Source: Prostheceraeus crozeri (lineage: Eukaryota; Platyhelminthes; Polycladida; Euryleptidae). Taken from it: a stretch of DNA of 64,000 nt. Below are positions 30,323 through 38,597 of the stretch, piece after piece (the stretch's first letter is position 1; the number at the start of each line of letters is the position of its first letter). A program made the translations under genes and the position numbers. Location of the stretch: NCBI GenBank assembly GCA_907163375.1, contig CAJQUW010003043.1:1-64000 (forward strand), written 5' to 3'. The notes beneath the pieces are model-generated. The model was not told where the DNA came from. It worked only from the letters and a program-made list of their open reading frames with translations, and searched no databases.

Positions 30323-31741
30323 TTAACTCTTCATTCGGAAATGGAGTGTGATACTTGTCACAGCATCTTTATGAAAAGGAATCAACGCACCAGCATCGTC
30401 ATAAATGGCAATATCAATTTGTGGGATGTAGTTTGATTTCAGCTTTGTATAATGCACTTTCTTGAAAGTATGCTCAGATAAAATACTGCAGCTTTTTGGC
30501 TGGTATGGTATCATTGCTAGCAATGGAGCTTCAACAACTCCCACACGTACATCTTCACCAATATTGGAATATATCTGAAAATAGTTAATACGACGCGATA
30601 GCGACATGTCTGCGCTAGCTTTGGTTACAGTACCACTTTTAAAGATATTTTGGTCAAAACCCAAAATGTCCATTAGAGTTTTATCCATAATTAGTTCAAT
30701 ACCTTTTCCACTTATAGTGAGAGACAAAGTACCTTCTTTTTCAGAAAATGAAATATGTTGCTCATTAATCACTTCATTTAAATAATCTACAACCAATTTA
30801 ACCGGAGTAATAATGCGAGGCATCAACACTCTTGTTTCATGTAAGATACCACCAAAAGGCTCTACACACTTTCTGTATAAAGATACGCTCCATTCTGTAT
30901 CAAATTGATTTGACCTTTCACATGGTAAATGTTGCATATCAGATTTTCCATGAACAGCTGCAGAACGATGTCGTAAGAACTGATGAAAATCTTTTGAACA
31001 AACTAATACTAGATCATCATCATTTAATTTGCTTATTGCAATATGATTAGATGATTTAATATAAGTCAATGTTGCCACTTGTTTGCCATCAACTCGAAGG
31101 AGATAATTAAATTTCTTCAATAATGTTTCAGGAGTCATGTTTGTCTTTCTTGGCTTAATCACAATCTTCTTCACCAACGTCTTCTCATTTCTTGGAATAA
31201 GATCTACATAATAAGCTTCCTCTCGATATATTAACTGTTTATGACCATTTATGTGGTAATTAACGTTAAAATTATCATAGCTTGTTAAGGCGCTAGCGAG
31301 GTAACCTAAATCATTTCTTAAACTTGGACTTAAACCAACAATCCAATCTTTCTCAACTACATGATGTACATAATTATAATCATCATTGTGCGGAGTAAAT
31401 TGGACAATATGTTTACTCGCTTTATTCAAGAAATCATATATAAACTTTTTACATGATAAGAGATCTTTCTTTGGCCACTGTGGAATGTATACTCGGCACC
31501 CCTTTTCACATTGATAAGCAGCTGTACGCCTCATATTAATAGTCATCACCTCATGATCAAAAGTATAGACACAGTTGCTATAAACAAGTTGAGTGACACC
31601 CACTTCCCAATTTCCATTTAGCTGTTGTGCATGATCAATGGGAGTAGAAAAGAGTGCGGCTCGATTACTAGCAAATCTCTTTGTAGCCACATTGCTAAGC
31701 AAAATATGATAAAACGACATTTTTATATTGCTGATCTGCAA
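30323..31741 (-). CDS. WEVG-signature Polinton protein 2
   Basis: A 472-residue relative of the previous protein: FYHILLSNVATKRFASNRAA then QLNGNWEVGVTQL, and later LVCSKDFHQFLRHRSAAVHG where protein 1 has VYFSPTLRHFVRHYT. Shared order of these blocks shows gene duplication followed by strong divergence. The real start is probably the Met of MSFYHILLSN, seven residues in. Divergent from the small plus-strand genes, whose first start lies about three bases away, so the two promoters must overlap. Function is unproven. Confidence 0.72.
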   Translation of the reverse strand: MQISNIKMSFYHILLSNVATKRFASNRAALFSTPIDHAQQLNGNWEVGVTQLVYSNCVYTFDHEVMTINMRRTAAYQCEKGCRVYIPQWPKKDLLSCKKFIYDFLNKASKHIVQFTPHNDDYNYVHHVVEKDWIVGLSPSLRNDLGYLASALTSYDNFNVNYHINGHKQLIYREEAYYVDLIPRNEKTLVKKIVIKPRKTNMTPETLLKKFNYLLRVDGKQVATLTYIKSSNHIAISKLNDDDLVLVCSKDFHQFLRHRSAAVHGKSDMQHLPCERSNQFDTEWSVSLYRKCVEPFGGILHETRVLMPRIITPVKLVVDYLNEVINEQHISFSEKEGTLSLTISGKGIELIMDKTLMDILGFDQNIFKSGTVTKASADMSLSRRINYFQIYSNIGEDVRVGVVEAPLLAMIPYQPKSCSILSEHTFKKVHYTKLKSNYIPQIDIAIYDDAGALIPFHKDAVTSITLHFRMKS

Positions 31742-31743
31742 CT

Positions 31744-32112
31744 TTGCATAACATCATGAAGACTTGGATTTTGGACTCTCTACAATATATCAGAGTTGAT
31801 CGTGATGGAAACGTACATTTCAAAAATTCTCATGGTCATACATCAAGAGGAATTTCATTAACATGGCGACAATTTGTCAACCTCAATGATATCATGACGG
31901 ATTTGGAATATTTTGAAACATTAAGATTCATCTCCTTGGATGATCAAGTTTGGCTTCAACATTACAGAAATGAAATTCAAATCTACCATTCTCATTCCGC
32001 AAACTGTTTCTCATTTCGCAAATACAATTGGGAGAAGTATAGAAGATATATACATCGCTCCATCATGACATTTATTCGTCATGAGTTCATCGCCCTACTA
32101 TGCAAATCTTAA
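31744..32112 (+). CDS. Small PC4-like protein 1
   Basis: A 122-residue protein, probably starting at the second Met (MKTWILDSLQYI). Two half-repeats are visible, each a beta segment followed by a helix: DGNVHFKNSHGHTSRGISLT then WRQFVNLNDI, and VWLQHYRNEIQIYHS then NWEKYRRYIHRSI. The GISLT-W-Q-F-L helix start resembles the C-terminal domain of transcriptional coactivator p15 (PC4), a single-stranded DNA-binding domain. This likeness is by eye and weak. It is the first gene of a three-gene plus-strand group that ends with a TBP-like gene. Confidence 0.6.
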   Translation: MHNIMKTWILDSLQYIRVDRDGNVHFKNSHGHTSRGISLTWRQFVNLNDIMTDLEYFETLRFISLDDQVWLQHYRNEIQIYHSHSANCFSFRKYNWEKYRRYIHRSIMTFIRHEFIALLCKS

Positions 32113-32134
32113 TCAGACATGACTACCACACATC

Positions 32135-32785
32135 ATGAGTTGGAAATTAGATTCCCTACAACGTATTGAAACGGATCATGATCGAAACGTCTATTTCAAA
32201 GATTCAACTGGAAATGTGAGAAGAGAGTTTGCTTTATCTTATCGTCATTTTCAATCTCTACATCATATCATGAAGGACTTGAAATACTTCTATATGAAAA
32301 GACATTCACGTATTGGAAATCGCATCTGGCTGCGCGTCAACAATCGGCGAATTCAACTCTATCATTCCCAACTTCATACTAACTTCACATTTCATCAAGG
32401 TAGTTGGGAAAAGTATAAAAGGAAGGTACATCGCTCAATTTACTCATTCTTTCATCATGAAGCGCCATCGCTACACCATCGTCAACATTCTCCGTCGCTT
32501 CAGACTCTACACCAAAATCGATCTCACAACATTACACCAACACCTTCCAAACAGCAAGTATTACCCGGGCCGACCTCAAATGTTAGTGGTGAAGATGAAC
32601 AATTCACGGAATCTTCAACTCTTCCCAAATGGGACTGTACAGATTCTCGGCGCCCTTTCTCATTCATCGGCGCAGTCAATGCGCTTAGAGGTACAGAGAC
32701 TACTACGTCGGATATGGAAGAGGGAGAGGTGTGTGATGTCGAATCTGACTGTGGACAATATGGTGATCTCTACTCAATTGAGTGA
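32135..32785 (+). CDS. Small PC4-like protein 2 (with C-terminal overlap)
   Basis: The N-terminal 115 residues are a clear relative of protein 1: SLQRIETDHDRNVYFKDSTG, REFALSYRHFQSLHHIMKD, IWLRVNNRRIQLYHSQ, SWEKYKRKVHRSI. After this, where protein 1 stops, the frame runs on for about 100 more codons of low-complexity Ser/Thr/Pro/His text over the TBP-like gene in another frame. The extension may be genuine overlapping coding or simply lack a stop. The tandem arrangement indicates a local gene duplication. A transcription-related role is suggested by the neighbour, not proven. Confidence 0.58.
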   Translation: MSWKLDSLQRIETDHDRNVYFKDSTGNVRREFALSYRHFQSLHHIMKDLKYFYMKRHSRIGNRIWLRVNNRRIQLYHSQLHTNFTFHQGSWEKYKRKVHRSIYSFFHHEAPSLHHRQHSPSLQTLHQNRSHNITPTPSKQQVLPGPTSNVSGEDEQFTESSTLPKWDCTDSRRPFSFIGAVNALRGTETTTSDMEEGEVCDVESDCGQYGDLYSIE

Positions 32786-33002
32786 CAGTCTATCATTTTT
32801 GAAGATTCGTACCAGCAGTTACAATTTGTGTTATGAACCCGAACTTTTTCCTGCAGCTCTCATTAGTTGTTGGTTACCTGTGCATGTGGCAATCTTTCAT
32901 AATAGTAAAGTGATCATTACTGGACTAAAATCTCATGTACAAGCAAATGTGATCCTATACTATCTCATTGAGTATGTACGTACCCAGCGGATTGTAAAAT
33001 AA
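32457..33002 (+). CDS. TATA-binding-protein-like protein encoded by the Polinton
   Basis: 181 residues, the size of a TBP core. Two TBP half-repeats are visible. Repeat 1 (about 7-85): TIVNILRRF, KIDLTTLHQHLPNSKYYPGR, LVVKM, NLQLFPNGTVQILGA. Repeat 2 (about 96-175): LTVDNMVIS, YEPELFP at 126-132, VAIFHNSKVIITGLKSH. The block YEPELFP is the hallmark of cellular TBP repeat 2, and IFxxxKVxxTGxK is the following strand pair that contacts the minor groove. TBP nucleates transcription at TATA boxes, and this element has TATA promoters. I chose the Met at 32457 because homology begins within seven residues. The transcript ends at an AATAAA next to the stop. A captured, diverged TBP is the best reading. 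Confidence 0.85.
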   Translation: MKRHRYTIVNILRRFRLYTKIDLTTLHQHLPNSKYYPGRPQMLVVKMNNSRNLQLFPNGTVQILGALSHSSAQSMRLEVQRLLRRIWKRERCVMSNLTVDNMVISTQLSDSLSFLKIRTSSYNLCYEPELFPAALISCWLPVHVAIFHNSKVIITGLKSHVQANVILYYLIEYVRTQRIVK

Positions 33003-33132
33003 AAAACTATTTTTCCAACATGGTGTTTTTATTTCAAATCATGATAGAACTTACAAATCATTTTTTCATTAGAGGATGGATTACATGAAAAGTTTTGAAT
33101 AATAGATGCAAATCGAGATACATGTAAACGTT

Positions 33133-33477
33133 TTAAGATGAAGCACCACACGTTGATGAAAGTGGATGTTGTAGTATGCGTTCATTTCGCTGATATTGAC
33201 GCGTATGTTTTCTCAACCACTGCTGTGTTTGTATATTTGGAGGTTGAGCAAGAGAGTCAAATAGTTCACCACGTCGGTCTTCTCCAATAAAGATCGCTTT
33301 CCAATGCTCACCGCCTAAATTCTGCGAATGAGTGTTTAGCACAATAAAGATGGGATAGTGATTTACTGCAGGTGGTAAGGTATCGAGTGAATAGACATTA
33401 TCGAAAGCTTTCAACGTCGCTTCGTCTGCATTACGCTGCACTTTAGTCTTAATATCGTCAGCAGTCAACCAACTCAT
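33133..33477 (-). CDS. Adenain-like cysteine protease
   Basis: 114 residues of the adenovirus-type maturation protease found in all Polintons. The catalytic elements are visible: His58 in GGEHWKAI, Asp74 in GELFDS, and Cys110 in STCG. The segment NTHSQNLGGEHW is the usual family signature. It would process capsid proteins during assembly. Its start codon shares one base with the stop of the major capsid gene, so the two are coupled. Confidence 0.88.
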   Translation of the reverse strand: MSWLTADDIKTKVQRNADEATLKAFDNVYSLDTLPPAVNHYPIFIVLNTHSQNLGGEHWKAIFIGEDRRGELFDSLAQPPNIQTQQWLRKHTRQYQRNERILQHPLSSTCGASS

Positions 33478-34754
33478 TAACGATTATACTGAAGAATCAC
33501 GTCACGATACTTTGTAATTTCAATGTTTGAATCGAAGACTGCATAAATTAATACATTGATCGTCTCAGGTAGTGTTCTTTTGAACGTCAAATCCAAACGA
33601 ATATTATGAGGCACGTTCGCTTGACGATAGGGTGCACTAATATCGCTGTCAGCAGTCAAATCAAATGCATAAATAGTATATCCACTCTTAAACTCTTTCA
33701 TAGTCAGTCCGTTGGTGTCATCCGTATTGTAAAAGCCAAAGACATCCATAAAATCAACATAACTGCGCATAAATTGATCCGCAGCAAAATCTGGTTTGTA
33801 GGGTGGACCAGGATGACTCACACCATTTACACGTAAAGCAATTTCACTTAACTGATTGTGTTTAAAATTGAAAGGATTCTTCTTTATATTACCATTAAAT
33901 GCGTCATTTTCAACCATTGCCACCATGAGGAGCTTCGGTGCTTCCGATGGAAAGAGGCCATCTTTCATGAAACTCTTTTGATCTTTCGGAATTGTAAAGG
34001 TGAGAAGCTTTGTATGCTGAACGGGGTAAATGGCATTTTGACGGTTAAGACCTTCAGCATGTCCTCTAATGACACTTGGATTCGGTACTACTCGACGAAT
34101 GTAAAGTGCAATATCTTCCACATGAATTCTAAAATTGTCAACTTTAGCAAATGCATTCAGCGCAAATTCAGGCTTATTCAATGTCAGCTTGAGTCGCATG
34201 CTGGTATTACAGAGTAAAAACTTTGACTGTCTAAAGAAGTCTAAATTCAGCGGACCATATAGCTGACATACTCTACTATCTTTAATCATAGCAGATCGCT
34301 TTACAAAGCCACTGTTTGTTTCAACATCAAATTTTCCTGCTTCATCTCTGTACCATCCCATGGCTTCCATATGACTTTTTTGTGCTGCTGGATGAAACTG
34401 TGATACATGATTGAAATATGATTTATAGGGATAATCGCTTTGACCACCTTCCACCTGCTGCTCTCCAATCGTTAGAGAAACATCGCGAAGTAATGTAGTC
34501 AATGGTAAATTGTTCAGTCCAACTTTATGTGTATCGTCAATAGCAGTTCCATCTGCTTGCTGAATTCTAAACCTCAAATCAACCATCGCATAACTCAAAT
34601 CTATGTAGTCATCACTACCACCAGGAATAACAAATTCAATGGGGCCAGCATTCTCAGCTGTTCGAGGATGATAATCTACAATACTTGAACTAAGAATATC
34701 TGTCTGTATGGCTTGTTGATCGAACAAACAAAAACCGGAAGTTTTACACTCCAT
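33477..34754 (-). CDS. Major capsid protein, double jelly-roll
   Basis: A 425-residue hexon-like protein. The N-terminal DQQAIQTDILSSSIVDYHPR, the strand GPIEFVIPGGSDDYIDLSYA, RDVSLTIGEQQVEGG and YKSYFNHVSQFHPAAQKSHM are typical of Polinton and adintovirus major capsid proteins, and the second half carries the other jelly roll (from FRIHVEDIALYIRRV to the C-terminal RTLPETINVLIYAVFD). The frame is whole. It lies between the basic virion protein and the protease, the usual Polinton late order. Assembly into T-number shells is known for relatives, not tested here. Confidence 0.93.
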   Translation of the reverse strand: MECKTSGFCLFDQQAIQTDILSSSIVDYHPRTAENAGPIEFVIPGGSDDYIDLSYAMVDLRFRIQQADGTAIDDTHKVGLNNLPLTTLLRDVSLTIGEQQVEGGQSDYPYKSYFNHVSQFHPAAQKSHMEAMGWYRDEAGKFDVETNSGFVKRSAMIKDSRVCQLYGPLNLDFFRQSKFLLCNTSMRLKLTLNKPEFALNAFAKVDNFRIHVEDIALYIRRVVPNPSVIRGHAEGLNRQNAIYPVQHTKLLTFTIPKDQKSFMKDGLFPSEAPKLLMVAMVENDAFNGNIKKNPFNFKHNQLSEIALRVNGVSHPGPPYKPDFAADQFMRSYVDFMDVFGFYNTDDTNGLTMKEFKSGYTIYAFDLTADSDISAPYRQANVPHNIRLDLTFKRTLPETINVLIYAVFDSNIEITKYRDVILQYNR

Positions 34755-34756
34755 GA

Positions 34757-35212
34757 TTAGAAGTTATAGCAGCGTCGTCGTTTAGCGCCTGATGAATGAT
34801 TAGAGCCTCTACGACGTTTGCGTGAATGCCTTTTGACTGAAGATCGCACCTTACCAGCTCCGCGATGTTTCCTCCTTCCTTTATTTATTCGTTTAGGTGA
34901 TTTCTTTCCTTGAGTAACACCAGCAAAGGTCTGCTTCAATTTTTTTAAACCGCGTTCCTTCCCACGATTCAACAAACTGTTCTTAAAACTTCTACCTCTG
35001 GAAAGATCACTAGCAACATCACCAGCAAAGCCAACGGCATTACTTAAAACATTTCGTTTTAAAGATCTACCGACATTGGATATGAGAGGTGCTACAACAG
35101 ATTTCAGTGCACCAAGTATGCTACCTCCACGTTGGCGGCGAGCGCCGATGTAAATTTGTCCTCCACCACTTACATAGGAGGGTCGTGAATAAAATGAGGC
35201 AGTTGGATTCAT
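34757..35212 (-). CDS. Basic amphipathic virion protein (adenovirus pVI/pX-like)
   Basis: 151 residues. After a Gly-rich start (YVSGGGQIYIGARRQRGG) comes a hydrophobic amphipathic helix GSILGALKSVVAPLISNVG, as in membrane-lytic pVI-type proteins. The C-terminal 50 residues are almost all Lys, Arg, Ser and Gly, a DNA-condensing tail that ends KRRRCYNF. It directly precedes the capsid gene with a two-base gap. Core or minor capsid protein is the best call. Confidence 0.75.
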   Translation of the reverse strand: MNPTASFYSRPSYVSGGGQIYIGARRQRGGSILGALKSVVAPLISNVGRSLKRNVLSNAVGFAGDVASDLSRGRSFKNSLLNRGKERGLKKLKQTFAGVTQGKKSPKRINKGRRKHRGAGKVRSSVKRHSRKRRRGSNHSSGAKRRRCYNF

Positions 35213-35253
35213 AGCTCAAATCCTAAACATTGTTAGTTACAACTTTGCATGAA

Positions 35254-36474
35254 TCACTGTCGATCACTTAGATGAAAGATGTCAGCACGACGCATCCAAG
35301 AGTTCATACTTGAAGGATAACCAGTCCATTTAACAAGACACCATTCTTCACCTTGCCGTTTTTTACATCGAATGATTTTCTCTACCAAATATGTTTCACT
35401 TTCAGTGACTACCTCAATCTCATCGCGGTAAAAGCTACCCTCAATTTCTTCATTATCGTAATCTTTCAACTTGTAGGTGGTCGGAGAGTCTTTTTGATTA
35501 ATCCTTGATACTGTAAATACCTCCTCTGTCCAATTCGGAAGGTACCCTTTAGCAAAAACACTTTTCACTTTTGAGATACGAACTTTATCGCCAATTTTCA
35601 CATCACTTTTCACATGAGTGCGTTTACGTTATAATGATTCGCGCACTTTATCTACATTGTCAGCATTTACATCTACTGGTCTGAGTCCAATAGAACGATG
35701 GATAGAGTGATTGTAGGCATGGAGTGTATCTTGTAGAACCTTTGTCCAATTTTGTGTCAAGTTGGCAGTAAAATATCGCCACAAGCGATTTTTTAATGTG
35801 CGATTAAAACGTTCAACGAGTGCAGCTTTATAAGCACTCTTTACACTAAACAACTCAATGTCATGCCTCTCAAATAATCTTGTCACATGCTGATTTTCAA
35901 ACTCTTTTCCTTGATCACTCTGAATTCTTTTTGGAATGCGACCTTCTCGAAAAATTGTTTGGAATGCTTTTGCTACTCCTTTCCCTTCTTTAGTTTTTAA
36001 AGGTTGAGCCCACGCATAACGCGAGAAAATATCAATGACGGTTGAAATAAAATTATTGCCCGAGTTATGTTTTGAAATGGAGGCAACATCACACAAATCT
36101 GCTTGCCACTGTTCATCGATGTCATGAACAATATAATGGCGGGTGCGGTACTTCTTTTTCGCTTGTTTGTGGAGTGTATAGGTAGCCTGACCCTTTAACC
36201 ATCGTTTCACTTGTGATTGTGGAAGACCACTCGCTTTTGATAATTTCTTGATAGATGCAAATCCTGCCGGATGTTTTACATCATAATAGATTGACTTCAA
36301 ACGTTCAGTCGATGACGACTGACTCTTTTTTCTCCTTCTCATCCTTTTGTTTTCTTGCCTTTCTACATTTACAACAACTGCAGCATTTAGCTTTAGCGGT
36401 TTTGCAATCGTGTTCACATTGCTTAGGGGTTTCATTGTGAGAGCTGGCGCAGCAAGTGCAAGTGACAACGACAT
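35254..36474 (-). pseudogene. Retroviral-type integrase with chromodomain, interrupted about once
   Basis: The integrase inserts the element and makes the 6-bp duplication. A helical N-terminal part (LKSIYYDVKHPAGFASIKKL; SQVKRWL) precedes the RNase H core with Asp126 in QADLCD, Asp187 in IQSDQGKEF and Glu221 in ALVERFNR. The C-terminal region has an SH3-like fold (VKIGDKVRISKVKSVFAKGY) and a chromodomain (YLVEKIIRC, CLVKWTGYP, SMNSW), which could guide it to modified histones. Coding is broken about once. The N-terminal start is unsure because another small gene overlaps there. Confidence 0.92.
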
Positions 36475-36520
36475 TCACCTCTGGCGGCTCATTACATGGC
36501 AAGCAACACATCTGCTTCAT
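36305..36520 (-). CDS. Small Cys-rich protein overlapping the integrase start
   Basis: 71 residues with 13 cysteines, in motifs MCCLPC, TCTCCA, CEHDC and CCSCCKC, then a charged tail (KARKQKDEKEKKE). It overlaps the first part of the integrase frame. Short Cys-rich proteins recur in Polintons and adintoviruses, without known function. The integrase may really start after the overlap (MRRRKKSQSS), which would reduce the conflict. Confidence 0.5.
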   Translation of the reverse strand: MKQMCCLPCNEPPEVNVVVTCTCCASSHNETPKQCEHDCKTAKAKCCSCCKCRKARKQKDEKEKKESVVID

Positions 36521-36521
36521 A

Positions 36522-37214
36522 TTAATAGTCTGAGAACATGTATTTCCTAGGAGGAGCTGTTTTACGTTTTCCTTTTACTAGTTTTAGTGATGATGTAGAT
36601 CTACGTCGAGTTCTTCCTCTTGTTTGCTTAGTGAGTGTGGGAGGGGATGTAGCAGGTGACGTCTTAAACCAATTTGTTGGCATTTTCATCGTCTGAAGCA
36701 TTGGAGCAGTAGCCACTGTTGAATCAAGTTCTTTCAATGTCTCATTATTCAAAGCAAATTTTGGTACATTATGCTTTTTCAATAGTTTAAGAAAGTATGA
36801 CCAACCAGGTGGAACATAGCCCTGACGGCGCTTTCTACGTGTCGCATACTGAATCAAGTCTTCATAACGTGAAGCATCAATCACTTTATTTTCATCTGTA
36901 ATGATTTCTCCTCTATCATTTACATTGAGATGGGGTTCAATACTGTTGAAAAGAGATATGGCATGTGCGCGAGATGCTAAAGGTGTAGCAGTCGATACAG
37001 AGTCACGCATCTTATTCTTCAAGTTTTTCAATTGCTCAACAGTTTCCGATTGTAATAATACAGCACGATGTGGATCTTTGATGTGAACATTTTGCTGATA
37101 ATCTATTTCTTTCCTATACATTTGATTTGCAAGAGGTTGCTTTACTTGCTGCATGGCAGTCAATTGTACATATTCATCCTGAGGAATAACAATCATGCGA
37201 GAATAAGAACTCAT
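36522..37214 (-). CDS. Conserved Polinton protein of unknown function
   Basis: 230 residues. Starts MSSYSRMIVIPQDEYVQL, a signature I know from many animal Polintons. The middle block EDLIQYATRRKRRQGYVPPG then WSYFLKLLKKHNVP corresponds to the family's most conserved part. The C-terminus is rich in Arg, Thr and Pro (RTRRRSTSSLKLVKGKRKTA), a likely nuclear or DNA-binding tail. Its start overlaps the ATPase stop by four bases. Confidence 0.75.
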   Translation of the reverse strand: MSSYSRMIVIPQDEYVQLTAMQQVKQPLANQMYRKEIDYQQNVHIKDPHRAVLLQSETVEQLKNLKNKMRDSVSTATPLASRAHAISLFNSIEPHLNVNDRGEIITDENKVIDASRYEDLIQYATRRKRRQGYVPPGWSYFLKLLKKHNVPKFALNNETLKELDSTVATAPMLQTMKMPTNWFKTSPATSPPTLTKQTRGRTRRRSTSSLKLVKGKRKTAPPRKYMFSDY

Positions 37215-37876
37215 AGTTTGTAGATAATCATGGGAGTTTTCAAAATATCACTTCGAAATCTAAATTCTTCCGGACACTCTTGCGTAAAGTCAATGAATAA
37301 GTAACCGTATGGTTTTTCAGTAGCTGCTTGAAAAATTTCAATTAAGGCTTTTGATCCTTTGGGTGCAACTTGTCGCGCTAAAATTTCAAATTGACTTTTA
37401 TCTCGCGGATTCTTGAAAATAGCATAATAGTGTGTATTCAGGTTTCGTGTACGAGCTTCTTTTCCATCAGGAAACAAATTTTGTGTGATATAGATGATAA
37501 AACACCTTTTATGATGTGCTGCACGAGTGAACATATCTGTAACATCTTTTGAATTCTTACTTTCTTTTAATAAATCATCCAATACAACAACATCATTAGA
37601 CTGAAGTTTATCCACTGGAATAATTCCTTCATGTCGAATAAAGTTGCGGCTTTGCAATTCCTGAAACAACGACGGTTGATAAATACCATAACACCAAATC
37701 ACTCGATTGATAGGTTCCTTAAACAACTCCCTTCTTTTATCCAATAAATTCAGCGTGAAAACAGTTTTACCTGCATGAGATGGACCTGATACAGTCAGAA
37801 CTTTATCACATTGAAGTCTGAAATCCATTTTATTACTTTGAGACTCAACATTTGCATAATTAACGCTTAGAGCCAA
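37211..37876 (-). CDS. Packaging ATPase, FtsK/A32 type
   Basis: 221 residues. Walker A GPSHAGKT at 31-38, Walker B VVVLDDL at 96-102, then a FTRAAHHKRCFIIYITQNLF sensor strand. Members of this family power genome packaging in Polintons, adintoviruses and poxviruses. The frame is whole and has almost no changes against copy A. It overlaps both neighbours by a few bases, which fits a shared late transcript. Confidence 0.95.
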   Translation of the reverse strand: MALSVNYANVESQSNKMDFRLQCDKVLTVSGPSHAGKTVFTLNLLDKRRELFKEPINRVIWCYGIYQPSLFQELQSRNFIRHEGIIPVDKLQSNDVVVLDDLLKESKNSKDVTDMFTRAAHHKRCFIIYITQNLFPDGKEARTRNLNTHYYAIFKNPRDKSQFEILARQVAPKGSKALIEIFQAATEKPYGYLFIDFTQECPEEFRFRSDILKTPMIIYKL

Positions 37877-38216
37877 AGATATTTCCCAATAGGTTGCCCA
37901 CGGCAGCAGCTATCATTGGAAGTATTGCTGAAAGGAAACCGCCCTTTTGTGTTAGAGTTTTCCTCTTTCTTTGAAGGGTGACTTTAGGATTGGAGATGAA
38001 ACGCAATTTCGTAGCATATCGCTTAAGTAACTTTCGTTGTTTTGGTGCTAATTTCTTCGTCCTCAACTTTCTCACATGAGAAATAGTTTCATGAATGAAT
38101 TTATCGTTGGTATCTCGTATAGCATTGTATCGCTGATTTGCTTTCATTCGTCGGAGAGCTTGTATGGCTGAAGAAAACTTTTGACTTTTACGTTTCGCCA
38201 TTTTACGTTTCGCCAT
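37860..38216 (-). CDS. Basic protein with hydrophobic Gly/Ala tail
   Basis: 118 residues. The first 85 are strongly basic (MAKRKMAKRKSQKFSSAIQA; KLRTKKLAPKQRKLLKRYAT), and the last 30 are hydrophobic (QKGGFLSAILPMIAAAVGNL then LGNIFGSKR). The QKGGFL motif before a hydrophobic end marks a protein family frequent in animal Polintons. It may condense DNA and contact a membrane or the capsid. The function is not established. It ends inside the start of the ATPase gene. Confidence 0.72.
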   Translation of the reverse strand: MAKRKMAKRKSQKFSSAIQALRRMKANQRYNAIRDTNDKFIHETISHVRKLRTKKLAPKQRKLLKRYATKLRFISNPKVTLQRKRKTLTQKGGFLSAILPMIAAAVGNLLGNIFGSKR

Positions 38217-38267
38217 TTTCCGTGTTAGTCTTCGCTAAAACCTATCTTTACCACATTTGCATAGGTA

Positions 38268-38597
38268 CTAACTATTGCGACATAAGTGACACTCGAAATG
38301 AGCAATGTCACAGTGGTTACATTTGCAAAGTTGAATGCAATTACGTATGAAACAGCGTTGACAAAAAGCATGCTTACATCTCTTGAAGATGCGCTTTTCA
38401 TTTCCATCCTTTCGCTTACATACATCACAACACATAGTTTCACCGTTACTGATGTCTATAGCAAGTCCTTTTGAAGATATGAATTTGCTAGCCTTTTCTA
38501 AATAATAGACACATGTACAGAAGGAATATACTTCGAGAGTGAGCAGACATAGCTCGAAAACCAGTTGTGCTACAATCAAGTACCACTGCATTTTCAA
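38268..38597 (-). CDS. Membrane-anchored RING-like protein
   Basis: 109 residues. One long hydrophobic N-terminal segment (WYLIVAQLVFELCLLTLEV) is followed by a Cys/His array: MCCDVCKRKDGNEKRIFKRC then KHAFCQRC, QLCKCNHC and HLC. The spacing suits a RING-type double zinc site. RING proteins usually recruit E2 enzymes, and a membrane-bound one in a virus-like element could alter host proteins; this is inference. It overlaps the next gene by four bases. Confidence 0.7.
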   Translation of the reverse strand: MKMQWYLIVAQLVFELCLLTLEVYSFCTCVYYLEKASKFISSKGLAIDISNGETMCCDVCKRKDGNEKRIFKRCKHAFCQRCFIRNCIQLCKCNHCDIAHFECHLCRNS

